A stretch of 64,000 nt of DNA, from positions 62,001-126,000 of the forward strand of contig NZ_FYEH01000010.1 of NCBI RefSeq assembly GCF_900187945.1. Reading direction: 5' to 3'. Origin of the DNA: Arboricoccus pini (GTDB lineage: Bacteria; Pseudomonadota; Alphaproteobacteria; Geminicoccales; Geminicoccaceae). This document shows positions 27,324 through 37,352 of this stretch, piece after piece. Positions within the stretch are counted from its first letter, which is position 1. Every line of letters starts with the position of its first letter. Under the pieces are notes generated by a model. That model did no database searches. It was not told where the DNA came from and was given only the letters and a program-made list of their open reading frames with translations. Both the position numbers and the translations under genes were made by a program.

Positions 27324-28262
27324 GTGCCGGACTCTCGTAAGATGACCTCGTCTTCGAGGCGGGGGCTGCTTAGATGCATGGCATGGGCCGGCTGCGGCGT
27401 CCGCTGGACCGTGATAGGCGGCGTGCCCACGGCTCGCATGCTGGATGGGGACGCCGCCATGGCGACTAAACCTGCTGGCCTGAGCTTCATGCAGATCAGC
27501 GACAGCCATATCGGCTTTGCCAGCCAGCCAAACATGGATGCGAGCCAGACCCTAGCCGAGGCAATGGCACTGGTGCGGGCGCAAAAGGCCGACGCCGCCT
27601 TCATGATCCATACCGGGGACGTCAGCCAGCTCTCGAAGCCGGAGCAGTTCGACAAGGCAGCGGCACTGGTCGAGGCAGCCGGCCTCGAGACGCACTATGT
27701 GCCGGGCGAACATGATGTCTTGGTGGATGACGGCAAGGCGTTCTTCGCCCGTTTCACGCCCGCGGGCTCGCGTGGATGGTATGCCTTCGATCAGGCGGGC
27801 GTGCATTTCATCGCCCTTAACAATGTCCAGGACCTCAAGCCAGGAGGCCTTGGCAATCTCGGCGCCGCGCAACTGGCCTGGCTCAAGGACGATCTGAGCA
27901 GGCGAGCCGACAGCCAGCCCATCGTTGTCTGCGCGCACGTGCCGCTCTGGACCGTCAGCCAGGAATGGGGCTGGGGGACCGACGATGGCCTGCAGGCGCT
28001 GGCACTCCTGCGGCGCTTCGGCTCGGTCACGGTCCTGAACGGGCATATTCATCAGGTCATGCAAAAGGTCGAGGGCAATGTCGCCTTCCATACCGCCCGC
28101 TCGACCGCCTTTCCGCAGCCCGCTCCCGGCACCGCCGCATACCCTGGTCCGATCAAGGATCTGCCGCCCGGGCGGCTCAGATCGACACTTGGCATCACGC
28201 GCATCCAGGCGGTTCGGACGTCGAGTCCGTTGGCAATCATCGATACGCCGCTTGGCGCCTGA
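27324..28262 (+). CDS. exported metallophosphoesterase
   Basis: A 312-residue calcineurin-like phosphoesterase. Near the N-terminus SSRRGLLR followed by a hydrophobic stretch looks like a twin-arginine signal. Metal motifs in order: ISDSHIG (DxH), HTGDVS (GD), PGEHDV (in place of GNHD/E), CAHVPLW (His) and NGHIHQ (GHxH). GTG at 27324 is preferred because GGAGG precedes it by seven bases; the ATG at 27309 has no site. It is the first gene of a four-gene set with a cupredoxin, an ECF sigma factor and an anti-sigma factor. Periplasmic phosphoesterase activity is likely; the substrate is unknown. Confidence 0.87.
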   Translation: MPDSRKMTSSSRRGLLRCMAWAGCGVRWTVIGGVPTARMLDGDAAMATKPAGLSFMQISDSHIGFASQPNMDASQTLAEAMALVRAQKADAAFMIHTGDVSQLSKPEQFDKAAALVEAAGLETHYVPGEHDVLVDDGKAFFARFTPAGSRGWYAFDQAGVHFIALNNVQDLKPGGLGNLGAAQLAWLKDDLSRRADSQPIVVCAHVPLWTVSQEWGWGTDDGLQALALLRRFGSVTVLNGHIHQVMQKVEGNVAFHTARSTAFPQPAPGTAAYPGPIKDLPPGRLRSTLGITRIQAVRTSSPLAIIDTPLGA

Positions 28263-28284
28263 ATCCTCCGACCTGGAGACGAAT

Positions 28285-28611
28285 TTGCGACATTCCTATC
28301 CCGTGATCGCGTCAACCTGCCTTTTTCTCGTCGTCATGGCGCTGCCAGCTCATGCCGACGACGTAGCTGTCGACATTAAACATTTTACATTTTATCCAGC
28401 CTCGATCACGGTGCCTGCCGGCACCCGCGTGGTCTGGACCAACCATGACGATACTCCGCACACCGTTGTCGACGCCGCCGAGCCCAAGGTCATCCGATCG
28501 CCGCCGCTCGACACCGGCGATTCCTATGCTCGCCTGTTCGCGGCACCCGGGATCTATGACTATTTCTGTTCCTTGCATCCCCACATGCAAGGCACGATCG
28601 TCGTCGAATAG
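28285..28611 (+). CDS. periplasmic cupredoxin (blue copper protein)
   Basis: A 108-residue protein with a signal peptide (cleavage near AHADD) and a plastocyanin/amicyanin-like domain. The type-1 copper ligands are visible: His in DDTPHTVVD and the C-terminal CSLHPHM giving Cys, His and Met. TTG at 28285 with GGAG six bases upstream is the only start giving a normal signal peptide. It probably carries electrons or copper in the periplasm. It sits 22 bases after the phosphoesterase gene and before the sigma factor, in the same transcript. Confidence 0.87.
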   Translation: MRHSYPVIASTCLFLVVMALPAHADDVAVDIKHFTFYPASITVPAGTRVVWTNHDDTPHTVVDAAEPKVIRSPPLDTGDSYARLFAAPGIYDYFCSLHPHMQGTIVVE

Positions 28612-28656
28612 AAAGTGGCTCATGATCGTGAGCGAAGGTCTCGATGAGGCGCGCGC

Positions 28657-29232
28657 GTGAAATGGCCATTCGGTGTCCGGACCAGCCCCGCGACCGAAAC
28701 TTCGGAGCGAAGTTTTCGCGATGTCGTCATGCCGCACCTGGACAGCGCCTATGCACTCGCTCGCTGGCTGGTCCGCGATCCGCATCTAGCAGAAGACGTC
28801 GTGCAGGACGCGATTTTACGCGGGCTTAGCTACTTCGCCTCTTTTCGTGGCGGCGACGAACGCGCTTGGCTGATGCGTATCGTGCGTAATACCGCGTATT
28901 CGGCTCTTGCCGCCCGAGCCCGCTCCAAGGGCCGGCCGGTCTCGTCTTATGAATCCCTGGACGACGCGGCGGCATTGGAGGTGGTGGATCCCGGCGACGA
29001 TCCCGAGCTGGCTCTTATCCGCCAGGCCGAGCGGGCAGCACTCGAACAGGCTATCCTGGCCCTCCCCGTCGAGCTGCGCGAATGCCTGGTGCTCAAGGAA
29101 TTCGAGGAATTGTCCTATAAGGAGATCGCCACGATTACGGGCGTGCCGATCGGTACCGTCATGTCGCGCCTCTGGCGCGCCCGCCGTACACTGCAAGACC
29201 GGATGTTGGAAGGCGCGTCCCATGACGCCTGA
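28657..29232 (+). CDS. ECF-type RNA polymerase sigma factor
   Basis: A 191-residue sigma-70-family protein. Region 2 spans about residues 30-95 (AEDVVQDAILRG and RAWLMRIVRNTAYS), and region 4 about 130-180 (LPVELRECLVLKEFEELSY, then the helix-turn-helix IATITGVPIGTVMSRLWRAR). The GTG start is the first in frame. Its 3' end overlaps the anti-sigma gene by 11 bases, the usual coupled arrangement. A 16-bp near-palindrome (28618-28633) lies just before the gene. Confidence 0.92.
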   Translation: MKWPFGVRTSPATETSERSFRDVVMPHLDSAYALARWLVRDPHLAEDVVQDAILRGLSYFASFRGGDERAWLMRIVRNTAYSALAARARSKGRPVSSYESLDDAAALEVVDPGDDPELALIRQAERAALEQAILALPVELRECLVLKEFEELSYKEIATITGVPIGTVMSRLWRARRTLQDRMLEGASHDA

Positions 29233-29962
29233 ACAGTGCAGCGAACTGGCGCTTTTGATCCAGGCCGACATCGATGGCGAACTGCCGGCCGCCGAAGCTG
29301 CGAACGTAGCCAAGCATGTCGAGGCTTGCCCATCTTGCGCCACCTTACAACAAGATCTGCTTGAACTCTCAGGGCGCATCCGCGAAATCCGCTCGCCAAC
29401 GGCGCCGCCCGCCCTGAAGGCCGCCATTGCCGAGAGGCTGGGCGCCCCAGCGCCGAGACGACCGGCTGCGGGACGACGCGCATGGTTCGCGGGCGGCCTC
29501 TCGCTTGGGGTGGCTCTGGCAGCCAGCCTTCTCGTCTTCGCTTGGCTGCCTAAGGCTGACATGGCACCGGACGTGGTCGTGGCCGCCCATATCCGCGCCC
29601 TCCAGCCCAGCCATCTCATGGACGTCGTTTCGACAGACCAGCATACGGTCAAGCCCTGGTTTGCCGGTCGCCTCCCCTTCTCGCCACCGGTCAAGGACCT
29701 GACCGCCCAGGATTTCAAGCTGGTCGGCGGCCGCCTCGACTATCTGCCCGGCCAGACCGCGGCCACGCTCATCTATCAACGTCGCCAGCATCTGATCGAC
29801 CTCTTCGTCTGGCCCACGCCACCGACGCCGGACAAGGCCCCGGCCAATGGCAGCCGCGAGGGCTACAATTTTTTTCGCTGGCAGGCGGGCGGCATGACCT
29901 TCTGGGCGGTCTCCGATCTGAACAGTCAGGAACTCGCCCAGTTCGCCAACGCCTGGCGCTAG
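29222..29962 (+). CDS. anti-sigma factor with zinc-binding ZAS motif and one membrane helix
   Basis: A 246-residue protein. The N-terminal cytoplasmic part has HVEACPSC, the HxxxCxxC zinc signature of ZAS anti-sigma factors, followed by a single membrane helix (WFAGGLSLGVALAASLLVFAW, about 89-108) and a periplasmic domain of about 135 residues. It overlaps the sigma gene, so it probably holds that factor at the membrane. The external domain would sense the signal, possibly copper or redox, given the cupredoxin in the same operon. Confidence 0.9.
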   Translation: MTPEQCSELALLIQADIDGELPAAEAANVAKHVEACPSCATLQQDLLELSGRIREIRSPTAPPALKAAIAERLGAPAPRRPAAGRRAWFAGGLSLGVALAASLLVFAWLPKADMAPDVVVAAHIRALQPSHLMDVVSTDQHTVKPWFAGRLPFSPPVKDLTAQDFKLVGGRLDYLPGQTAATLIYQRRQHLIDLFVWPTPPTPDKAPANGSREGYNFFRWQAGGMTFWAVSDLNSQELAQFANAWR

Positions 29963-30439
29963 CGGCTCGCAAGCTGCCGGCAGGGGGCGGTCGGCGTCTC
30001 AAGACACTGTTCTTGAAGTGCGATCGCAATGGCGCCGCCGCTCGCGGGCCAGGGGTAAGCGATCGTTCGCCTTGCTAGAAAATCATGGTCACTATAGGGC
30101 CTGAGCTTGATGAGGGAGAGGCCCGCGAGCTCTCAGGGCGCGCCAGCGCCGAGCGCGCTCGGCCCGACGACGCTCATCTTGGCGCCATTGCCAGATGCAA
30201 AAGATGTGAAGCCCGCAGAGCATGAGGCCGGACGACTGAGCCCGGGTCACGGCACTTCCTCCGCCGGCCCGGGGCGATCCACGTCCAGCCCGGCCGGGCA
30301 CCCTTGTGCGCGGAAATATGCGCGAGCCTGCCTCAGACCGGCCAATGCGGCCAACGCACAGCTGCCCCAGAAACGTGCAGCGGTCCGGCGCTCGTACCAG
30401 ATCGTCATACTCCTTGGAGATGTCCTGGTTGGTGAAGCC
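29963..30439. other. stretch with no supported gene
   Basis: A leftward frame is open through 30505-30092 but shows no known domain and shifted codon use. It reads like scrambled sequence beyond the truncated MFS remnant. Confidence 0.35.
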
Positions 30440-31137
30440 CTCAGGGTTCTTTTTAATTACTGTGGCGAGGGGCGCCGTTCCACGCGCCGCTCCTCGACGA
30501 GCCAACGGAACGTCGGGTTCTCGTGGATGCCAAGGCGGATAAAGAGAACGATGCTGCGCAGGAAGGGAATGCGCCAGCTCTAAACCAGGAACTGAACGCC
30601 GCAGACGGAGCCACAGGCCAGCAGGGCTAGGTTGGCCATGAAGAGGTCGGTCGGGACGCCTAGTTGCGGCCAGGCGGCGACGAAGTCTCGATTATCGTCG
30701 CTCTTGGTCCATTCCAGGGCGAGGAGGACCGATCCGCCCTACTCGCCACCTACGCCTTGAACGAAGCGCAGCAAGGTTAAGAATACGGCGCCTGAGATGC
30801 CGATGGGCATAGATGGGCAGGAGCGCCACGAGAGAGGTCGCGATGGCCAGGAGAGTCAAAGTGGCGATCAGCGCCGCCTTGCGGCCGATGCGATTGCCAT
30901 AATGGCCCAAAAAACGGCACCGATATGTCTTGCGACAAAGTCTAGCACATAGACAAGAAAAGCCCGCAGCGTTCCGACCAGCGGTCAACCCGGGGGAAAT
31001 AGAGTAGAGCGAAGACGAGACCAGTCACCGTGCTGTAGAGGAAGAAATCATACCATTCAATCGGTCGTGGCGGCAATGACGGCGCGACGTCGCTGGAGGC
31101 GCACTTCGGGGTGGCGACCGCCGGATCCTCGCCCACA
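30440..31137 (-). pseudogene. MFS metabolite:proton symporter remnant (MHS family)
   Basis: Translating the leftward strand in changing frames recovers the order of an MHS-type symporter: PIEWYDFFLYSTVTGLVFALLYF, then GHYGNRIGRKAALIATL, then FVQGVGGE-stop-GGSVLLALEW, then FVAAWPQLGVP, and finally IRLGIHENPTFRWLVEERR. The expected GEWGG has its Trp codon changed to TAG (30739-30741), another TAG lies at 30580-30582, and frames change near 30940 and 30800. The C-terminal half is missing. Clearly non-functional. Confidence 0.85.
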
Positions 31138-31469
31138 GGCGCTCTGATTGCCGATATTCTTGTTGTTCCCTGATCATTGTTTTTCTGTCAGCTCGATCGC
31201 GACCGCTTGCGATGGAGCCTTTTGCTACAGTCAACGTGAACATCATGGCCGAGTGTCCGTGGCATTCAACATATGCGTCCACGCAGGCAGACTCCGCATG
31301 GTGCAACAAGAGATGCGGCTGGATCCGGCAACAGGAAGGCTTGACCTAGGCGGCAATGCGCTCTCGCATGCGCGAAGCCGTTCGGTCGCTCCGCCATTTT
31401 AGCGCGAGGCTCTGCCGAGCCACGGCTGATCGCGGCCAGTGGATGGTCTCGGGCAAGCGCATGAATGCA
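31138..31469. other. intergenic stretch
   Basis: No gene is recognised between the MFS remnant and the LysR gene, and no strong hairpin was noticed. Confidence 0.4.
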
Positions 31470-32363
31470 CTACGTTCCCTCGTGCCGAAAATAGTCGATG
31501 AAGGCCCGTAAGGCCGGCCGCATTTGATGCCGAGAGGGATAGTAAAGGTGAAAGCCACTAAAGGAAGGCGACCAATCCTCCATCGCTGTGCTCAAACGCC
31601 CCGCGCTAATATCTTCGGCTACCGTCGCCTCGAAGAGCAAGGCCAGACCCAGACCGTCCAAGGCTGCCTGCCTTATCAGTTCCTGCTGCGGCAGGACGAG
31701 ATTGCCCTTGACCTCGACGCTGATGGCGTGCCCGTCGCGCTCTAATTCCCAACGGTAGATGCGTCCGCTTTCAAACCGGCGCCGGATGCAGTTATGCGCG
31801 CTGAGATCGCGGGGATGCAGGGGTGCTGGATATTTCTCGAAATAACTGGGTGCGGCGACGACGAGAGCGCGCCGCGAGCCCTCCACGGGCACGGCGATCA
31901 TGTCGGCCTGCAGGCTTTCGCCCAGCCTGATCCCGGCGTCGCAACCGCTCTGGACGATATCCTCGAAAATGTCCGAAGCGCGGATATCGAGCTCGATCGC
32001 CGGATAGAGCGCGGCGAAGCCCGGCAAGCGCGGCATGATAAGTTCCTCGGCGGCGAGGAAGGGCATGGTAACCTTCAAGGGGCCACGGGGCGTGGCCCCG
32101 CCCTCCACCGCATCCGTCAGGCCCATCTCGATCTCGGCAAGCGGGCCGACGACCCGCGCGAGCAGCCGCGCCCCCTCCTCCGTCGGACGTGTGAAGCGCG
32201 TGGTCCGCGCCAGAAGCCGAAGCCCAAGACTACGCTCCAAGGCCGAGACGGCATGACTGACCGCCGAGGGAGCGATCCCGAGCTGATCGGCCGCAGCGCG
32301 AAAACCACCCGCCCTGACGACAGTGGCGAAGATAGCGAGTTGCGAAAGCTGCCTTCGATCCAT
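31470..32363 (-). CDS. LysR-family regulator, divergent from an aldo/keto reductase
   Basis: A 297-residue LysR protein: residues 1-60 form the helix-turn-helix (GGFRAAADQLGIAPSAVSHAVSALE), and the effector domain follows with PRGPLKVTMPFLAAEELIMP and a SGCDAGIRLGESL segment. The ATG at 32363 gives the family N-terminus. It is divergent from the aldo/keto reductase at 32471 with a 107-bp shared region containing a T-N11-A dyad, the classic arrangement in which LysR controls both genes. Confidence 0.9.
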   Translation of the reverse strand: MDRRQLSQLAIFATVVRAGGFRAAADQLGIAPSAVSHAVSALERSLGLRLLARTTRFTRPTEEGARLLARVVGPLAEIEMGLTDAVEGGATPRGPLKVTMPFLAAEELIMPRLPGFAALYPAIELDIRASDIFEDIVQSGCDAGIRLGESLQADMIAVPVEGSRRALVVAAPSYFEKYPAPLHPRDLSAHNCIRRRFESGRIYRWELERDGHAISVEVKGNLVLPQQELIRQAALDGLGLALLFEATVAEDISAGRLSTAMEDWSPSFSGFHLYYPSRHQMRPALRAFIDYFRHEGT

Positions 32364-32382
32364 TGATCGACTAATTAGATCA
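32364..32382. promoter_or_regulatory. candidate LysR box
   Basis: TGATC-N9-GATCA forms a 19-bp dyad containing the T-N11-A core expected for LysR proteins. It abuts the LysR start and lies 88 bp before the divergent reductase gene. Confidence 0.5.
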
Positions 32383-32470
32383 GCCTGATCTGGATTGCAC
32401 GGATAATCATCTCTATCCGCTGAACCTATGCTCCTGGGGGTCGCCAAGCCCATCACGCAAGGAGCATCCA

Positions 32471-33466
<996 letters not shown>

Positions 33467-33543
33467 CCCGGTTTTTCGAGACACCGGATTTAGTGCATGT
33501 GCCGGCTTGCCGTTCCGCCGCCGCATGCCGGAGGAGAGAAGGG

Positions 33544-34431
33544 ATGACGCGCAGGCTGCCACCGAGTCCCACGGTCAAGGCCTTCTACGACGAACGCACC
33601 TCGAGCTTGCAATATGTCGTGAGCGATCCCGCCACGAATGTCTGCGCTATCATCGACCCGGTTCTCGATTTCGACGAAAAATCCGGCTCCATTGCCACGC
33701 GGAGCGCCGATGCGATCCTGGCCCACGTGACCGACAGCAGGCTTAAGGTCGCGTGGATCTTGGACACGCATCCACATGCCGATCATCTCTCCGCCACCCA
33801 TTATCTCAAGGAGCGGACCGGGGCACTGACGGGTATCGGAGCGCGGGTCGTCGACGTCCAAAAGCTCTGGCAGGTAATCTATGGCTGGCCAGAACTCGCC
33901 ACCGATGGCTCGCAGTGGGATCGACTTTTCGCACCCGGTAACCACTTCCTGATCGGCTCTATCGAGGCAAGCGTGATGTTCTCGCCCGGCCATACGCTGG
34001 CCTCGGTAACCTATCGCGTGGGCGACGCCGCCTTCATCCACGACACGCTCTTCATGCCGGACGGCGGCACAGCACGGGCCGATTTTCCCGGCGGCAGCGC
34101 CAAGGCCCTGTGGGCCTCGATCCAGGCCATTTTGGCCCTGCCGGACGAGACCAGGCTGTTCACGGGCCACGACTATCAGCCGGGCGGTCGCGAGGTCCGA
34201 TGGGAGAGTAGCGTCAGCCTGCAAAAACGAACGAATGCGCATGTAACGGGCAAGGACGAGGCCGCCTTCATCGCCGCGCGGGAAGCCCGCGACCGCCTTT
34301 TGCCGATGCCCAAGCTCATCTTGCACGCCCTGCAGGTCAATCTGCAGGCCGGTCGCCTCCCGGCACCGGCGGCAAATGGCCGTCGCTATCTGCGCTTCCC
34401 GCTTAACGCGCTGCCGGACGCCGCGTGGTAG
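33544..34431 (+). CDS. metallo-beta-lactamase-fold hydrolase (Blh/persulfide dioxygenase-like)
   Basis: A 295-residue MBL-fold protein. DTHPHADHLSATHYL has the HxHxDH metal site at residues 76-81, later joined by SPGHTLASV and FTGHDYQ histidines, while FIHDTLFMPD supplies the bridging Asp. The order and VVSDPATNVCAIIDPVLDFD beginning match Blh/ETHE1-like enzymes that oxidise or hydrolyse sulfur compounds. GGAGAGAAGGG precedes the ATG at 33544. No rhodanese or BigR-type regulator is adjacent, so its sulfur role is only suggested by family. Confidence 0.88.
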   Translation: MTRRLPPSPTVKAFYDERTSSLQYVVSDPATNVCAIIDPVLDFDEKSGSIATRSADAILAHVTDSRLKVAWILDTHPHADHLSATHYLKERTGALTGIGARVVDVQKLWQVIYGWPELATDGSQWDRLFAPGNHFLIGSIEASVMFSPGHTLASVTYRVGDAAFIHDTLFMPDGGTARADFPGGSAKALWASIQAILALPDETRLFTGHDYQPGGREVRWESSVSLQKRTNAHVTGKDEAAFIAAREARDRLLPMPKLILHALQVNLQAGRLPAPAANGRRYLRFPLNALPDAAW

Positions 34432-34493
34432 AAATCTTTGGTGTCTTCCGCAGATGAATTGTCGAGTTACTGCGAATAAATCGCCCACGGGGC

Positions 34494-35687
34494 TTGTTCA
34501 TCCTTCGAACCAGACAGGATGAACAGGCAAGGGCGGATGCTTGCGTGGCAGTGGATGACATCGATCCCGACGACCTGTCCCGGCTGATCGGGCAGATTTA
34601 CGATACGGTCGCCAATCCCGAGACCTGGCCCGTGGTCCTGGAGCGCTGCGCTGAGTTCGTGGGCGGCGTAATGCCCAGTATCTTTTGGCAGGACGCCATC
34701 GTCAGATGGGCGTCGGTTTTCTATTTTCACGGTGAAGATCCCCACTGTCGCGATCGCTATTTTCAGACCTACGCCGGCACGAACCCGCTATTTCCGGCCA
34801 GGTCGTTTGTCGAGTCCGGCATCGTCATGGGCGGCGGCGACGTCGTTCCGCACGCGGAATTTCGCGAAACGCGCTTCTTCAAGGAGTGGGTTCAGTCCGA
34901 AGGGATCTTCGACGCCGTCGGCGCCAATCTGCAGTGTCATCCGACCAGTTCCGCCTGCCTCGCCGTTCAGCGGAGCGTCGAACAGCGCGTGGTCGACCAA
35001 AGCTCCCGCGCACGGATGGACATGATCGTGCCCCATCTCCGGCGGGCCGTCCTGACCGGCCGCGAGCTCGATCATCAAAAGGCACGGTCGGACGGGCTTG
35101 AAAAGGCGCTGGGGAGCCTTTCTACGGGTATCTTTCTGGTCGACAAGGAAGGCAGGCTAAGCCTTGCCAATGAGAAGGGCCGCCAACTCCTCGAGGAGGG
35201 TAGCTTCCTTCGCCTGCGCGGCGAGACGCTATCGGTGGCTCATCCCAAGATCGATCACGCCCTGCGTTGCGCGCTCCGTTCTGCCGCCACCGGCAAGCCC
35301 GCCATAGACGGTGAGGCAGCGCTGGCCCTTACGCCGGTGACGGTCAAACCGCGATGGCTGGCAACGTTTCTTCCGCTCTCTACCGGGGCCCGGCTGAAGG
35401 CCAGACTTGGCTTTAATGCCGACGTCGCGATCATCGTGCGCAGGGCCGAGATCCATGTCGCCTCCGGGATCGAGACGATCGCCAGGATCTACGGCCTCAC
35501 GGCTGCCGAGATGCGCGTTCTGCGCTCGGTGGCAGTATATGCTAGCGTCGAGGATATAGCGCGGGCACTGGGCATCTCGGCCGGCACGGTCAAGACCCAT
35601 CTGACAGCGCTGTTCGGCAAGACCGGCACTCATCGGCGCGCCGATCTCGTGCGCGAGATCGCCGCTCATGGCAATCCCCTGACATGA
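34494..35687 (+). CDS. LuxR-type helix-turn-helix regulator
   Basis: A protein of up to 397 residues. The C-terminal 65 residues are a LuxR/GerE DNA-binding domain (YGLTAAEMRVLRSVAVYAS, then DIARALGISAGTVKTHLTALFGKTG). The N-terminal 300 residues contain a poorly conserved sensor region with PAS-like character around 190-260 (GIFLVDKEGRLSLANEKG). Start uncertain: TTG 34494 is the first in frame, but GTG 34545 has an AAGGGCGG-type site. The genes it regulates are not evident; it stands alone. Confidence 0.85.
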   Translation: MFILRTRQDEQARADACVAVDDIDPDDLSRLIGQIYDTVANPETWPVVLERCAEFVGGVMPSIFWQDAIVRWASVFYFHGEDPHCRDRYFQTYAGTNPLFPARSFVESGIVMGGGDVVPHAEFRETRFFKEWVQSEGIFDAVGANLQCHPTSSACLAVQRSVEQRVVDQSSRARMDMIVPHLRRAVLTGRELDHQKARSDGLEKALGSLSTGIFLVDKEGRLSLANEKGRQLLEEGSFLRLRGETLSVAHPKIDHALRCALRSAATGKPAIDGEAALALTPVTVKPRWLATFLPLSTGARLKARLGFNADVAIIVRRAEIHVASGIETIARIYGLTAAEMRVLRSVAVYASVEDIARALGISAGTVKTHLTALFGKTGTHRRADLVREIAAHGNPLT

Positions 35688-36229
35688 CCGGCCAGCACTG
35701 AAAGGGAGCTCATCCGAGCGGCCGATTCGACGCCACCATGTTCTTGAGGGCTTGCCATGTCGACTATCGGCAGATCGAGCGCGACCAGCGCAGCCGGGAC
35801 GTTTGCGACACGACGCCAGCAGCAACATGACCTGGGTAGCGATGGCGGGATTATACTTGGGGGCGCACACCAGCAATCCTTTCCCCGACGGCATCGCCGC
35901 CGGCTCCAGGGACTACGATCGGGCCGATTGCCCTGCGACACCTCCGGAACCAACGCTGGCCGCCTCTTTTTCGACAAGAATGGCAAGGAGATAGCCACCG
36001 CTACCCATTTCGCCGACCTCGACAATACGGTTCATCTTGCAACCAGGAATTTTCACCTCATCGAATGATGCTGAGCCGACATCTCTTGTGAGGAACGGAG
36101 GGAGGCCTATCTCAGGATGGCGACAGCGAGCGATTCGCCTTGCTATCGCCGATAGGCCCGCCTTGCCCGTTCCTCGTGCGAACCCTGGAAAGGCAGCCGG
36201 GCTACCCTCCAAAACGAGACAATCAGCGC
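35688..36229. other. gap before the third aldo/keto reductase
   Basis: Short overlapping frames only. Phrases such as RLFFDKNGKEIATATHFADLDN look protein-like, but no complete gene or ribosome-binding site is present, so this may be a decayed small gene. Confidence 0.35.
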
Positions 36230-37132
36230 ATGCCAACCATCAACGCGAGCCTGTCTGGACAGTTCAAGATTGGTGGCGACCTCGAGGTTAACCGCCTCGG
36301 GTTCGGCGCCATGCGAATTACCGGTCCTGGCATCTGGGGCGAGCCCGCCGACGAGGCCGAGGCTATCCGGACCTTGCAGCGCCTCCCGGAACTCGGGATC
36401 AATTTCATCGACACGGCCGATTCCTATGGCCCCGATGTATCGGAGCGCCTGATCAAACAGGCCCTTCATCCCTACAAGGGCATAACCGTCGCGACCAAAG
36501 GTGGTCTCGTACGAACCGGCCCCAATCTCTGGCACCCGGTCGGGCGCCCGGAGTATCTGCTCCAGGAAGTTCATATGAGCCTCCGGCTGCTCGGCGTCGA
36601 GCAGATCGATCTGTGGCAACTCCACCGCATCGATCCAGCGGTGCCGCGCGACGAGCAATTCGGCGCTATTGCCTCCATGCTGGACGCCGGCCTGATACGT
36701 CATGCGGGCCTCAGCGAGGTCACGGCCGAGGAAATCGAGGCGGCCAAGCGGTTCTTCCCCGTGGCCACCGTGCAAAATCGCTTCAACCTGATCGACCGCG
36801 CCCATGAGGACGTGCTGAACTATGCCGAACAGCAGGGCATCGGCTTCATCCCCTGGTTCCCGCTGGCCGCAGGCGACCTGGCGCGGCCGGGGACAGTACT
36901 GGACAAGATTGCCAAGCAAAAGAATGCCAGTCCCTCACAGGTAGCGCTGGCCTGGGTCTTGAAGCGCAGCCCCGTCATGCTGCCCATTCCCGGCACGTCC
37001 AAGGTGGCGCATCTGGAAGACAATGTCCGGGCCGTTGCCATCGAGCTGAGTGACGACGAGTTCGCGGCCCTGGACAAAGAAGGACATGACGCCTTTGCCG
37101 CGAGCGGTCCCCGGCTACCGCCTAGCGACTGA
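36230..37132 (+). CDS. aldo/keto reductase, pyridoxal reductase-like
   Basis: A 300-residue aldo/keto reductase: [17 protein letters not shown] start, [14 protein letters not shown] (Asp and Tyr), VATKGG (Lys), WQLHRIDP (His), and [12 protein letters not shown]. The [12 protein letters not shown] beginning is typical of the group containing oxidoreductase YdbC and related pyridoxal reductases. The ATG at 36230 fits the family start; upstream in-frame extension is not conserved. Ribosome-binding site weak (ACGAGAC). Confidence 0.9.
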   Translation: MPTINASLSGQFKIGGDLEVNRLGFGAMRITGPGIWGEPADEAEAIRTLQRLPELGINFIDTADSYGPDVSERLIKQALHPYKGITVATKGGLVRTGPNLWHPVGRPEYLLQEVHMSLRLLGVEQIDLWQLHRIDPAVPRDEQFGAIASMLDAGLIRHAGLSEVTAEEIEAAKRFFPVATVQNRFNLIDRAHEDVLNYAEQQGIGFIPWFPLAAGDLARPGTVLDKIAKQKNASPSQVALAWVLKRSPVMLPIPGTSKVAHLEDNVRAVAIELSDDEFAALDKEGHDAFAASGPRLPPSD

Positions 37133-37352
37133 GGTACCGGTATCGAGGATGGTTATGGCATCCCCATGACCATCCGCCGACCGGAAGCACGCTGAGATTA
37201 AACGGCCAGATGCGAACATCGCCTGGTCGCTGAACGCGAAGAAGCGTCCCTCCCCGTCCTCGCGCGGCATTATGAGGAGCGTCTTCCCGCCCCGCCTTGA
37301 ATGTCGGCATGCCAGACGCCCCTTTGGCGGCGCAAACGATCAGCGCTGCGGC

